DNA of 64,000 nucleotides from JAISGQ01 sp045534445 (GTDB lineage: Bacteria; Bacillota; Clostridia; Oscillospirales; Acutalibacteraceae): assembly GCA_045534445.1 (NCBI GenBank), contig JAZSJQ010000060.1:62001-126000 (forward strand), read 5' to 3'. Positions 32,039 through 40,635 of this stretch are shown here, piece after piece; the first letter of the stretch is position 1; each line of letters starts with the position of its first letter. Position numbers and translations under genes: made by a program. The notes under the pieces are model-generated. The model saw only the letters and a list, made by a program, of their open reading frames with translations, was not told the DNA's origin and did not search any database.

Positions 32039-34090
32039 TTACTTCATTTTCGGGTCGAATGCATCTCTCAGACCGTCACCGACAAAGTTGAATGCGATAA
32101 CAGTGAGGCAGATAAGCGATCCGACGGGGATCCAGATATATGCGTAACGAATCATGTTCTCGTTGGACGAGGTGATGGAGTTGATCATCGTACCCCATGT
32201 TGCCAGCGGGTGCTTAACGCCGAGACCGAGGAAAGACAGGGTGGATTCGGTGATGATAACGCTGCCAAGACCCATTGTTGCGGTAACGATGAGCTGAGGC
32301 ATAACATTGGGGATAAGGTGTCTGAAGATACGTCTTGAGGTGGAAAGACCTGTTGCCTCAGCAGCGGTCATGAACTCCTGCTCACGGAGAGAGAGTATCT
32401 GACCACGAACCATACGTGCAACGCCTGCCCAGCCAAGGAAGCCCAGAACAGCCATCATCCAGATAAGTCGTGTGTAGGAATCCATCTTCAGTGCATCGAA
32501 CATAGCACCGAGAATGATAAGAATAGGCATCGAAGGGATGCAGTAGAAAATATCAACAAGTCTCATGATGAGAGTGTCGACCCAGCCGCCGAAGAAACCT
32601 GCGATACCGCCGAGAACAACACCGATAAGGAGCTCGATGATAACAACAACGAAGCCAACCATAAGGGAGACACGGCCACCGTACATCATACGGGCGAGAA
32701 TGTCCATACCGTCGGCATCAGTACCGAAGATATGAGCCTTGGAGGGCTCTGCATAGATATCGATAAGGTAGGTTACCTGATCGCAGTTAAGAACGAACTG
32801 ACCTTCCTTACGGGTAACAGTGATGGTGGATTCCTCAGTGATGAGGTTGCCTTCCTCATCGTAGACGTATACACCGTCTTCATTGATACGGGGAAGATTA
32901 AAGGTGAAGGAACCTGTATTCACCTTATTCTCGAGCATGGAGTCAACTGTAGCACTTGCTGCTTCCTTGAAATCAAGAGAGAGTGAGTCCTCACCGCTGT
33001 AGCGGCGGATACTGTACTTACCAAGCTCTGCGAACTTTTCGCTGCCCTTGTAGATCACATGGTCGCCGTCCTCTGTTTTAACGGTGTAATCAACACCGTC
33101 AGCAGTGAATTTCTTCTCACCGTAGAGAGCGACAAGAGCGTTTGCCTTGAACTCATCGGAGAACTGCTGACCGACAGCATAGCCGTCGAAAACGAAGAGG
33201 GAGCTGACGATAAGAGGCTGTGCAGCACCGTAGCTCTGGAGAGAGATGGTGCCGTTAGCGTTCTTTACAGCAGAGTACTTGTTTCCGTTGTACTCAAAGG
33301 AACCGCCGATGTTATGGAGAATGATGTCGATAAGCTCACTGTCTGCAGCAGTGCCGTCAGCGAGTGTCATTGCAGCTGCAGAGGTATCAAGGACATTATA
33401 GAAGCCCTTGCCTGCAGACTCAACAAAGTAGGTAACATCATTTACGGTAACACTTGTAGCCTTGGAAGCTATCGCATCGGAGAGAGCCTTTTCAAGCTCG
33501 GGGGATGCTTCATAGCCTGCGGCATACATGAAGGACTTATTTCGTCCGTTATAGCTTGCGATATTGCTGATGCCCTCGAGGGTTCCCTCGTTGATGATGA
33601 GCATACCGCTGAGCTGATAGGTCTTATCGCCAAGCTTGCTGAGGTGGTAAACATTACCGCTGTTCTCGTCAACGATCTCACGCTCGGTCTCGCCGTTTGC
33701 CTCCATCTCAGAGATGTAGGAGGTGATCATGTTCTTGACAGTGTAATGGATCTCAGCGTCCTCATCAACAACATAGTTGGTGTAGGATGTACGCTCAGCA
33801 ACGCTGGCGTAGTCAACTGAAAGCTTGTCGTACTTGTAGAAGATCTCTGTCTGACCGTAGGAATAGAAAAGCGGACAGAGGAAGGAGAAGGTGAACATCA
33901 GAACCAGAATAAGAGTACCTGCGATAGCAAGTTTATTTCGGACGAAACGGTTGAAGACCATTCGACCGGGGCTGAGCACCTTGACACGCTGAGTGTCATC
34001 AAGAGCGATAACGCCGTCCTGAAGCGGAGAGCGAGTGCTTTCCTGAGCTTCTTTAGCCTTTAAGACTTCATTGAAATTCTTGGTTTTCAT
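32039..34090 (-). CDS. oppC: Oligopeptide ABC permease OppC with large extracytoplasmic insertion
   Basis: A 683-residue protein where the family is about 300. Residues 1-50 are cytosolic, and the first helix lies at about 52-75. A hydrophilic region of about 370 residues follows before the conserved HIFGTDADGMDILARMMYGGR motif (from about 450), which normally comes some 45 residues after helix 1. From there the permease is standard, with five helices and the coupling loop EAATGLSTSRRIFRHLIPN. The insertion is rich in D, E, N, S and Y and should face outside; repeated V-D/N-x-V-T-Y-x-V strands (VNDVTYFVES, ADGVDYTVKT) suggest a beta-rich domain. It could assist substrate capture, which is inference. 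Clean reading frame, no frameshift. Confidence 0.9.
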   Translation of the reverse strand: MKTKNFNEVLKAKEAQESTRSPLQDGVIALDDTQRVKVLSPGRMVFNRFVRNKLAIAGTLILVLMFTFSFLCPLFYSYGQTEIFYKYDKLSVDYASVAERTSYTNYVVDEDAEIHYTVKNMITSYISEMEANGETEREIVDENSGNVYHLSKLGDKTYQLSGMLIINEGTLEGISNIASYNGRNKSFMYAAGYEASPELEKALSDAIASKATSVTVNDVTYFVESAGKGFYNVLDTSAAAMTLADGTAADSELIDIILHNIGGSFEYNGNKYSAVKNANGTISLQSYGAAQPLIVSSLFVFDGYAVGQQFSDEFKANALVALYGEKKFTADGVDYTVKTEDGDHVIYKGSEKFAELGKYSIRRYSGEDSLSLDFKEAASATVDSMLENKVNTGSFTFNLPRINEDGVYVYDEEGNLITEESTITVTRKEGQFVLNCDQVTYLIDIYAEPSKAHIFGTDADGMDILARMMYGGRVSLMVGFVVVIIELLIGVVLGGIAGFFGGWVDTLIMRLVDIFYCIPSMPILIILGAMFDALKMDSYTRLIWMMAVLGFLGWAGVARMVRGQILSLREQEFMTAAEATGLSTSRRIFRHLIPNVMPQLIVTATMGLGSVIITESTLSFLGLGVKHPLATWGTMINSITSSNENMIRYAYIWIPVGSLICLTVIAFNFVGDGLRDAFDPKMK

Positions 34091-34101
34091 GTCACACCTC
34101 C

Positions 34102-35091
34102 TTAATGAACTCTTACGCGAGGATCAACGACCGCGTAAAGAATATCGGAAATAAGTGTTCCAAGCAGCGTAAGGATAGAAATAAACGCCAGATAGAACAT
34201 TGTAAACGGAATATCACCGCGGACCATAGCCTGGTAGGATACCTGACCGATACCGGGGATCGAGAAGAGCTGCTCGGTGATCATTGCACCGGAGAAGAGG
34301 CCGGGCAGTGAGCCGCCGAGAATGGTAACAATAGGAATAAGCGTATTTCTGAACGCATGGTAGCCTATGACCTTACGCTCGGAGAGACCCTTTGCGCGTG
34401 CGGTACGGATATAATCAGCGTTGAGCACCTCAAGGGTGTTTGCGCGGGTATATCTCATAAGACCACCGATGCTGACGATTGTCAAAGTCAATGCGGGCAG
34501 TACAAAGTGAGCTGCTGTATCAAAGAATTGCCCGACAGCAGTCATGTTAAGATGATCACGGCTCTGGAATCCGCCTATATCAAACCATTTAAGCTGAACA
34601 GCGAAAATCATTTTCAGCATGATAGCCGTGAAGAAGGTAGGCAATGAAATACCTATAAGGGAGACAACTGTTATCGTATAGTCAGTCAGGCTATACTGCT
34701 TTCTTGCTGCTATAACACCGAGGGGTATAGCAATGATGATCTCAAATACAAAGGAGATCGCGCCGAGGATAAAGCTGTACCAGATAACGTCCTGGAACTT
34801 CTCGGTAACAGGAACGGTATAAGCCCAGCTTTCGCCGAATTCGCCCTTTACAGCGGACTTCAGCCATGTGAGATAGCCCTCAAAAACACCCTTGTCCAGA
34901 CCGTACTGGGCGTTGAGCTCCTCGATCCACTGAGCAGCACTCTTCTGAGAGCCGGGTCTTGCCGCCATCTCACGTGCCATGGTCTCAACGTAACTCGAGG
35001 GGAGTGAGTACATGAGGACATATACTATAAACATTACGAAAAAGAGTATTACTGTACAGGTCAGTAAACGCTTAATTATGAATTTTGTCAT
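34102..35091 (-). CDS. oppB: Oligopeptide ABC permease OppB
   Basis: A 329-residue permease with six helices. Helix 1 lies at about 6-28 (TCTVILFFVMFIVYVLMYSL), then an extracellular segment with QYGLDKGVFEGYLTWLKSAV and the family GEFGESW motif. The EAA coupling loop reads YIRTARAKGLSERKVIGYHAFRN, and PGLFSGAMITEQLFSIPGIG is the usual C-terminal signature. ATG 35091 is chosen because the ribosome site GCAGGTG overlaps a GTG three codons upstream. oppC follows 11 bp later. Confidence 0.93.
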   Translation of the reverse strand: MTKFIIKRLLTCTVILFFVMFIVYVLMYSLPSSYVETMAREMAARPGSQKSAAQWIEELNAQYGLDKGVFEGYLTWLKSAVKGEFGESWAYTVPVTEKFQDVIWYSFILGAISFVFEIIIAIPLGVIAARKQYSLTDYTITVVSLIGISLPTFFTAIMLKMIFAVQLKWFDIGGFQSRDHLNMTAVGQFFDTAAHFVLPALTLTIVSIGGLMRYTRANTLEVLNADYIRTARAKGLSERKVIGYHAFRNTLIPIVTILGGSLPGLFSGAMITEQLFSIPGIGQVSYQAMVRGDIPFTMFYLAFISILTLLGTLISDILYAVVDPRVRVH

Positions 35092-35212
35092 AAAACACAC
35101 CTGCCAAAAAGAGATTGTCCTTTGGTGTCGGAGCGGAATAACTGACCCCGCAAAGAATCAATAAATGAACTGACAAAGGGACCAGTAAAAACTACGCATT
35201 ATACAAAACGGG

Positions 35213-35242
35213 GTCATCAGCGCCCTTTCGGGCGCTGATGAC
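35213..35242 (-). terminator. Intra-operon hairpin between oppA and oppB
   Basis: Perfect 13-bp stem GTCATCAGCGCCC / GGGCGCTGATGAC with a tetraloop; the minus-strand tail is CCCCGTTTTG, a poor T tract. It probably stabilises the oppA message or partly terminates it, giving more binding protein than permease. Confidence 0.6.
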
Positions 35243-35306
35243 GAAAATTTTGCTTAAAGCTTTTGTAATCAGAACTAAATTATATAATTCCTATATAATC
35301 TGTCGA

Positions 35307-37667
35307 TTATTCAGCCTTGGGGTTCATCTCGAGAAGCTCAATGTCATTCATCCAGCCCCAGAAGGTGGTGATGTCAGGAGTTACAGTCTCCATGTTTACA
35401 CGCTCGGTGGAGAAGATGATGCAGTTCTGTCTCTGATAGGTGGGGATTTCGCAAGCCCAGTCAAGGATGATATCGAGGCACTGCTTGTAGGTAGCCTTAC
35501 GATAGCTCTGATCAAGGCTGGAACGTGCAGCGATGATAAGCTCGTCGAGCTGAGCATCCTGGATGCAGTAGTGGTTGGAGCTGGTGCTGCCTTCTACGCC
35601 TGCAACGTTGGAGCTGTGATAGATCTGATACATATCAGGATCAACGGTTGCGCCCCATGCTGCTGCCCAGATTTCACAGGTGTTAGCATCGAGAGCATCC
35701 CAAAGTACGGAAGAGTTAGCAAGGTCGTTGACCTGGAGGTCAATGCCTATGCCCTTAAGAGCATCGGAAGCTGCGGTTGCAACGCCGAATACGGGGTGGT
35801 CACCAACACCGTCAGCGGGGATGGTGAATTCGTAAGTGAGGGAAGCGCCCTCGGGAGCAGCGGTGAACTTACCGGAAGCCTCGTCCCAGGTGTAGCCTGC
35901 AGCCTTGAAGAAGCCGATTGCAGCCTGGAGAGCAGCCTCGAATCTCTGCTCGTCGTTCATGTCGTCGGTGTAGATGGGGTTGCCGTCTACGTCAACGGAG
36001 TATGCAATTGCATAACCCTCGTCAGCAGGCTTGGGAGCTGCCCAGGAGGTGTTGGAGATGGGGTACTGGATAACGGATGCGCGCTCACCGTAGTAGGAGT
36101 TGATAACGGTGTCACGATATACGGAGAAGAGGGTAGCGAAGCCCTTACGGAGATTCTTGGACTCAGCGCTGTCCTGGATGCCGCCAACGTTGACGGTCTT
36201 GGAGCAGATACCGATGTAGCCGTAGCCGAGGTTATCAACAGTGTTGGTGGTGATAACGTCACCGGTGAGAGAATCGCTCTTGTTGTATTCCTTGATGGAC
36301 TTTACAACGTCCTCGCTGATGGAAGGATCGGAAACGTCGAAGCTGCCGGTAGCAACACCGGTGAGCTTATCAGCGTCGGAGCATTCCTGGAAAAGGATGT
36401 TGGTGATCTTGGGAGCGCCCTTGTAGTAAAGGTCGTTCTTCTCGAAGGTAACGATACCGTTCTCGTAGCTTACATACTTGTATGCGCCTGCGCCGAGGGG
36501 CTTGGTGGTCTTAGCCTTGACAGAGGAGAGGTCGCCCTTTACGAAGCCGAACTTGTTGTTGTTGTAATCATAGAGAGCCTTGTCGCCGTAGTAGTGCATA
36601 GGAGCAACGGTCTGACCCATCTGATAAATAGCGGTTGCGTCAACCTCGGTGAGGGTAACGGTCATGGAGTAATCGCCGGTCTTCTTAATACCTTCGATAT
36701 TAGCAGCGGACTCGCCGGTCTGTACTGCGGATGCAAGTGCAGGATAGTTAGCGGTGAGCTCGTCAGCGATGAAGGTCTCGAGAGCGGTGCCTGCGGACTC
36801 GTAGTTGAGGCCGTCCTCAGCACTGAGGTTGTAACCGAAGTTAGCAAAGATTGCTGCCCAGAAATCAGCAGCGGTTGCACCTTCGCCAAGATCATAGCCC
36901 CAGAGAGGAGCAGCGGTAGCTACGTCAACTGCGCCGTAGGAAGCATAGTTAGCGATGCAGTAGTCAACGATTTCCTGTGCAAAGTTGGTACCTGCAACGT
37001 CGAATGCCTTAAGGAAATCAGCAGCCTCGTCAGCAGTGTAGAAAGTGGAAGCGGAAGTATCGTTGCCTGCAGCGAGGTCAGCGAAGATGAGCTGCCACTT
37101 AGCGCTCATACCTGCACGGTACTCGTCCATACCCTTGATGGGAAGAGCATAGAAGGTGCTGCTTCCGTCGTAGGTGGGATCGCAGAGTACGTAGAGGGAG
37201 AAGATAGCATCATCGATGGTCATGGGAGTGCCATCAGAGAAGACGATGTCTTCACGCATGGTGATCTTGTAGTCAACGGTGCCGTCAGCATTCTCAACGA
37301 TCTCGCAGTCTGCGATGCCGTCATAGGTGTACTCGGTGCCGTTGTAAGCTCTGACTTCGCCCTCAATACCGTTGAGAACGACGTTGCCTTCACGGTCAGT
37401 GCCGAGCAGACCAAGGGATACCATGGATGCTACGTCCTGATCGTATGCAGAGTCTGCAAAGAAGGGGCTGAACTTTTCGGAGAAGTTGGAGTAACCGACT
37501 ACCAGAATGTCGGCACCCTGATACTCGTCAACTGCAACGTCAGTTGCGGTGACGTCTGTTGCACTTGCAGGCTCCTTAGCCTCGTCCTTAGCGCATCCTG
37601 CGAATGCGGAAAGGAGAAGAACGGAAGCAAGCAGAAGAGCAACAATCTTGCTGAGTGTTTTCTTCAT
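35307..37667 (-). CDS. oppA: Oligopeptide-binding lipoprotein (SBP family 5)
   Basis: A 786-residue surface lipoprotein that delivers peptides to the permease. The signal peptide ends in the lipobox LSAFAGC, with C25 as the lipidated residue. The mature protein has a family-5 binding fold (FSDGTPMTIDDAIFSLYVL near residue 145; WGATVDPDMYQIYHSS near 690). It is longer than typical OppA (about 540): around 200 acidic, Ala-rich residues are inserted between about 160 and 360. GGAGG precedes ATG 37667. First gene of the opp operon; promoter and candidate operator lie at 37697-37744. GTA/GAG-heavy biased codons suggest high expression and explain the long open antisense frame. Confidence 0.93.
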   Translation of the reverse strand: MKKTLSKIVALLLASVLLLSAFAGCAKDEAKEPASATDVTATDVAVDEYQGADILVVGYSNFSEKFSPFFADSAYDQDVASMVSLGLLGTDREGNVVLNGIEGEVRAYNGTEYTYDGIADCEIVENADGTVDYKITMREDIVFSDGTPMTIDDAIFSLYVLCDPTYDGSSTFYALPIKGMDEYRAGMSAKWQLIFADLAAGNDTSASTFYTADEAADFLKAFDVAGTNFAQEIVDYCIANYASYGAVDVATAAPLWGYDLGEGATAADFWAAIFANFGYNLSAEDGLNYESAGTALETFIADELTANYPALASAVQTGESAANIEGIKKTGDYSMTVTLTEVDATAIYQMGQTVAPMHYYGDKALYDYNNNKFGFVKGDLSSVKAKTTKPLGAGAYKYVSYENGIVTFEKNDLYYKGAPKITNILFQECSDADKLTGVATGSFDVSDPSISEDVVKSIKEYNKSDSLTGDVITTNTVDNLGYGYIGICSKTVNVGGIQDSAESKNLRKGFATLFSVYRDTVINSYYGERASVIQYPISNTSWAAPKPADEGYAIAYSVDVDGNPIYTDDMNDEQRFEAALQAAIGFFKAAGYTWDEASGKFTAAPEGASLTYEFTIPADGVGDHPVFGVATAASDALKGIGIDLQVNDLANSSVLWDALDANTCEIWAAAWGATVDPDMYQIYHSSNVAGVEGSTSSNHYCIQDAQLDELIIAARSSLDQSYRKATYKQCLDIILDWACEIPTYQRQNCIIFSTERVNMETVTPDITTFWGWMNDIELLEMNPKAE

Positions 37668-37696
37668 TTTGTTTTCCTCCAGATAAATTTTTATAC

Positions 37697-37713
37697 ATCC
37701 TTACTGTAAGGAT
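37697..37713. promoter_or_regulatory. Candidate operator of the opp operon
   Basis: Perfect 17-bp palindrome ATCCTTACTGTAAGGAT centred on one T, 2 bp downstream of the predicted -10 box, in the normal place for a repressor site. Confidence 0.5.
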
Positions 37714-37715
37714 AT

Positions 37716-37744
37716 ATTACATAGATTAAAACCGGACGAGGCAA
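37716..37744 (-). promoter_or_regulatory. Predicted promoter of the opp operon
   Basis: On the minus strand, TTGCCT (37744-37739), a 17-bp spacer and TGTAAT (37721-37716). Confidence 0.5.
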
Positions 37745-37748
37745 AAGC

Positions 37749-38306
37749 TTATTTCTTTGCCGCTCCGTCCAGGGCTCTGATCCTGACGACATCTCTCTTT
37801 ATGAAAGAGAAGATGCATACAGCCTGAGCCAGGGCTGTAAGAGTAATATAGAAAATATCGGCAGGGAGATAAAGCTCCTTGCGGAACATAACCGCAGCTA
37901 TCAGCGAGCCGATGAGAGCCGTTCCGTTTAAAAGCATCGCCATCAGTGAGCCGCCCGAAAAGCGGTCACGGGTCTTCTGTGCATATTCCCTTGTCATTTT
38001 ATCATCGGCGCGGATAAGCATCCATACCGCTACGCTGACAAAGCCGAATGCAAGAAGCGCAAATGCCTGAGGCATGATAACCCACATACATCTTGCACAT
38101 CGGGTATTCAGAAACAGTGCGGTAAGCTGGGCTATCCAAAAAACCAGAACGCATCCTGCAAGCTGTTTTTTTGCCGCAGCGAGAGTTTCAGCACCTGCTT
38201 CAAATACATATGACGCTCCGCCGTATACCGCCACAGTCTTTAATTTTCCCGACTTGGTCTCGATATTTTCAAGACGGTAATCATTGGCATATTTGCGAGA
38301 TGACAT
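37749..38306 (-). CDS. Four-helix membrane protein, unknown function
   Basis: A 185-residue protein. The soluble N terminus (KYANDYRLENIETKSGKLKTVAVYGG) is followed by hydrophobic segments at about 52-70, 77-97, 120-140 and 145-165 and a basic tail. The N-terminal motif is familiar from small membrane proteins of this lineage but has no assigned role. ATG 38306 is chosen because GGAAAGGTG lies just upstream; a frame extension of 16 codons has no ribosome site. It has its own consensus promoter (38412-38440) and ends about 80 bp before oppA with no clear terminator, so some readthrough into opp is possible. Confidence 0.8.
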   Translation of the reverse strand: MSSRKYANDYRLENIETKSGKLKTVAVYGGASYVFEAGAETLAAAKKQLAGCVLVFWIAQLTALFLNTRCARCMWVIMPQAFALLAFGFVSVAVWMLIRADDKMTREYAQKTRDRFSGGSLMAMLLNGTALIGSLIAAVMFRKELYLPADIFYITLTALAQAVCIFSFIKRDVVRIRALDGAAKK

Positions 38307-38411
38307 AAATTGCACCTTTCCTGTCGTAACTGAAATGCAACGCGGAGTCAGCACTTCAAAGTTTTAAAGTTCACCGCTTCACTCCGTCAAATTGAATTGT
38401 TAGACACTAAT

Positions 38412-38440
38412 ATTATAAGATTTTTTATTGCATTTGTCAA
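38412..38440 (-). promoter_or_regulatory. Consensus promoter of the gene ending at 37749
   Basis: On the minus strand, exact TTGACA (38440-38435), a 17-bp spacer and exact TATAAT (38417-38412). The leader is about 100 nt. Confidence 0.78.
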
Positions 38441-38543
38441 ATAAAATCATAAAAAATAAGAACAATTTGAAAACAAAACCACAAAAGAGAATAAAACCAC
38501 AATATGCTGTGTATCGTCTGTCAATTTTCCATATTGTAAATAT

Positions 38544-39023
38544 TTACTCTATAATTTTATTGCTACCGTTCCATCCGTTCGGGGAAATACAGCTGCTTAC
38601 ACGACTGAAAGTCTTGTAGCCCTTTATACGGAAAAGCTTGCTCTTTCCCTTGTAGGTATGTCTGACGTAAGCTACATCGTTCTTGCCTTCCCCTCCCCCG
38701 TCAAACACTTCAAATTTTGCATCATCAGGGAATGTGACGGTAATCTTCTGCATATCGCCAAGTCCCGTTACAAACAGCATGAATTCAGCCTCGGAACGGG
38801 TCGCCGCATTCATAAATGCATCTGTATTGCGGAATGTCAGCAGAGTTTTGGTACCGTCGGTGCTCTCTGCCACAACATCGCCGCCCTCCTGTGCGAGATA
38901 GATAATATGACCGCTGCACTGACGCTGATAGGTCATAAATTCTGTGGAACGTGCAATTCCGTATCCTATCATGCCGCCAAGAAGCAGAAGAACTGCCACT
39001 ACGGGAATTACTATTTTTTTCAT
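38544..39023 (-). CDS. Membrane-anchored extracytoplasmic protein, unknown function
   Basis: A 159-residue protein with one N-terminal helix (residues 3-22) as signal anchor and an external beta-rich domain of about 130 residues (CSGHIIYLAQEGGDVV, TKTLLTFRNTDAFM, MQKITVTFPDDAKFEVF). I recognise no family. The frame extends 28 codons upstream, but GGGAGGG 7 bp before ATG 39023 and the promoter at 39079-39107 set this start. Monocistronic. Confidence 0.78.
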   Translation of the reverse strand: MKKIVIPVVAVLLLLGGMIGYGIARSTEFMTYQRQCSGHIIYLAQEGGDVVAESTDGTKTLLTFRNTDAFMNAATRSEAEFMLFVTGLGDMQKITVTFPDDAKFEVFDGGGEGKNDVAYVRHTYKGKSKLFRIKGYKTFSRVSSCISPNGWNGSNKIIE

Positions 39024-39078
39024 ATCAGTTCCCTCCCTGTATTCATCTTTTCTGCAGATATTATTCTTTAGCCTGACA

Positions 39079-39107
39079 ATAATATCACAATACTTGTTGT
39101 TTTTCAA
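39079..39107 (-). promoter_or_regulatory. Predicted promoter of the gene at 38544-39023
   Basis: On the minus strand, TTGAAA (39107-39102), a 17-bp spacer and TATTAT (39084-39079). Confidence 0.65.
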
Positions 39108-39114
39108 TATACAA

Positions 39115-39152
39115 ATATATGCTCTTTGTGGGATTTTTCCCAGAGCATATAT
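39115..39152. repeat. Inverted repeat upstream of a promoter
   Basis: Arms ATATATGCTCT and AGAGCATATAT (11 bp, perfect) with an inner TGGGA/TCCCA pairing. It lies directly upstream of the -35 box at 39102-39107 and downstream of a separate terminator, so it may be a regulatory site. Confidence 0.45.
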
Positions 39153-39164
39153 TTTCGCTTTTTA

Positions 39165-39200
39165 TAAAAAAATGCCCGACTTAGAAAGTCGGGCATTTTT
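39165..39200 (-). terminator. Terminator of the 40465-39216 gene pair
   Basis: Stem AAAAATGCCCGACTT / AAGTCGGGCATTTTT with a 3-nt loop, flanked by A and T runs. Confidence 0.85.
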
Positions 39201-39215
39201 GATGATCATTTCTTA

Positions 39216-39587
39216 TCAATCTTCTTCGTTCTGAAGGAGTCTTACAAGCATATAGTTTACGAATGCACGGGCAAGTCTGAGGACAGCAAAGACAAGAGCG
39301 GTCACCGCAAGACCTACTACGAGAATGATCGCACTGTATGCGGAGAAAACGCCCTCAACGGTAGTGAAAGCAAGCCATACACTGAGGAAAATTCCGAGAA
39401 GCGCGAAGACGATGGAAAGAACACCGAAGGTGCCTGCAAGACGCTGGAGAGAAAACTCGGTCTCAAGCTCATAGGTGTCTACCCAGGAGGGCTCCTTTAT
39501 TTCGCCGTTTTCATCGTATTCATTTTCAACAGCAAGGATCTCCTCGGTGCTGGGTGCTCTGGTATCAATAATGGAAAACAGACTCAT
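39216..39587 (-). CDS. Two-helix membrane protein, unknown function
   Basis: A 123-residue protein. The N terminus is acidic (STEEILAVENEYDENGEI), with two hydrophobic segments at about 52-72 and 80-105, and a C terminus RAFVNYMLVRLLQNEED. It resembles small proteins annotated as DUF4282-like in layout, but I do not assign it. It follows the Cys/His-motif protein by 20 bp in a two-gene operon with a shared terminator. Confidence 0.78.
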   Translation of the reverse strand: MSLFSIIDTRAPSTEEILAVENEYDENGEIKEPSWVDTYELETEFSLQRLAGTFGVLSIVFALLGIFLSVWLAFTTVEGVFSAYSAIILVVGLAVTALVFAVLRLARAFVNYMLVRLLQNEED

Positions 39588-39607
39588 TATATTTCGTCCT
39601 TTCTGAA

Positions 39608-40465
39608 TTATTCAAAAATATCAGTCTCAGTTACGCGCTCATCGGAATCAAAAATGTCGCTGTAGCTGACATCAAGGTCTTCGGACTGGTTTGCATAGAG
39701 CTCAAGAGCCTCGGGAGATGCACAGAAGCTGCAGGGCTTGCTGCGGTTTGCCTCAAATGCCTGATCGACACTGCCCTTGTAGAGCTTTGCGGAGTTATTG
39801 AGAGAACTGCAGTACTCATCAAGGTGATAGCACTTGCCGAACTGAGTCCAGTAAACATTGCCGTCGATGGAGTAAGCATCAGCATCAGACTGAGCCTGAG
39901 CGAGATCCTCAGCGGAAACAGGGCTCCAGTCGATAGAAGCTGCACCTGCGATAAGAGCAACGACGATAGCAACGATGGTAGCGATCTTCTTTACCTTGGG
40001 ATCGAGATCCTTTTCCTTGAGGAGAAGGATAATAAGGGGAACAAAGCAGACGATTGCTGCAAAGAGACCCATGTTGTTCCAGAGAAAGAACTTCAGCTTG
40101 TTCTTTTCGGATGCAGGATCAAGACGGTTGGACTTCTTCCAGAGGATCGAACCGATCACTACGAATGCCAGGTCTACGCCGAGACCGATGAGTATGTAGG
40201 TGAGAAGGTTGCCGGGGAGATAAATGGTGCGGTTGAAGATGAGGATAGTGAGAACCTCAGCGGCTACACCCAGAAGCCAGAGAACTACTGCACCGATTCT
40301 GTACTTAACAGCCTTTTTTCTGTTCTCAGGGGTGATGATGGCCTTCTTGGTTACCTTTGCTTCTGCAGAGGTCTTCTTATCGGTGGGGGACTTTCTGGTT
40401 TTCTTCTTAACGGTTGTTGTACCGCTGTTTACGTCAATTACCTGACGCTCTCTTCTTTCAGCCAT
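39608..40465 (-). CDS. Polytopic membrane protein with C-terminal His/Cys metal-site motif
   Basis: A 285-residue protein. The N-terminal 50 residues are basic and disordered (VKKKTRKSPTDKKTS); hydrophobic segments lie at about 57-77, 85-108, 127-150 and 160-177. The C-terminal module reads GKCYHLDEYC ... KPCSFC (H214, C219, C245, C248), the same Ada-like His/Cys pattern as in the protein at 25693. ATG 40465 is chosen because AAGGA sits 10 bp upstream and abuts the alternative start at 40474. Function unknown; the module may bind zinc outside the membrane. Confidence 0.8.
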   Translation of the reverse strand: MAERRERQVIDVNSGTTTVKKKTRKSPTDKKTSAEAKVTKKAIITPENRKKAVKYRIGAVVLWLLGVAAEVLTILIFNRTIYLPGNLLTYILIGLGVDLAFVVIGSILWKKSNRLDPASEKNKLKFFLWNNMGLFAAIVCFVPLIILLLKEKDLDPKVKKIATIVAIVVALIAGAASIDWSPVSAEDLAQAQSDADAYSIDGNVYWTQFGKCYHLDEYCSSLNNSAKLYKGSVDQAFEANRSKPCSFCASPEALELYANQSEDLDVSYSDIFDSDERVTETDIFE

Positions 40466-40507
40466 GTGATACATTCCTTTCTGATATTATGTATTTGTTG
40501 CCAGGTA

Positions 40508-40536
40508 AGTATACCATATCTTGTCGGAATATGCAA
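40508..40536 (-). promoter_or_regulatory. Predicted promoter of the 40465-39216 gene pair
   Basis: On the minus strand, TTGCAT (40536-40531), a 17-bp spacer and TATACT (40513-40508). Confidence 0.6.
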
Positions 40537-40569
40537 TATGTGATGAGTTTTTGTATGCAAATTAATCCC

Positions 40570-40598
40570 TTGTAATTATATATACGGAAATATATAAT
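40570..40598 (+). promoter_or_regulatory. Predicted promoter of the threonine aldolase operon
   Basis: TTGTAA at 40570-40575, a 17-bp spacer and TATAAT at 40593-40598. Confidence 0.65.
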
Positions 40599-40635
40599 AT
40601 ATTGGTATTGATATTTCTGTAATCGGAGGTAAAAA

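Noticed and set aside
33059..33820. 253-codon plus-strand frame inside oppC
   Set aside because: Antisense to the oppC insertion, with Val/Leu/Cys-rich composition and no start signals. The oppC frame joins conserved permease parts at both ends.
35238..37709. 823-codon open frame on the plus strand, antisense to oppA
   Set aside because: It mirrors oppA almost exactly, has no ribosome site at its start, and reads as an artefact of strongly biased codons in a highly expressed gene. oppA has a lipobox, family motifs and a good ribosome site.
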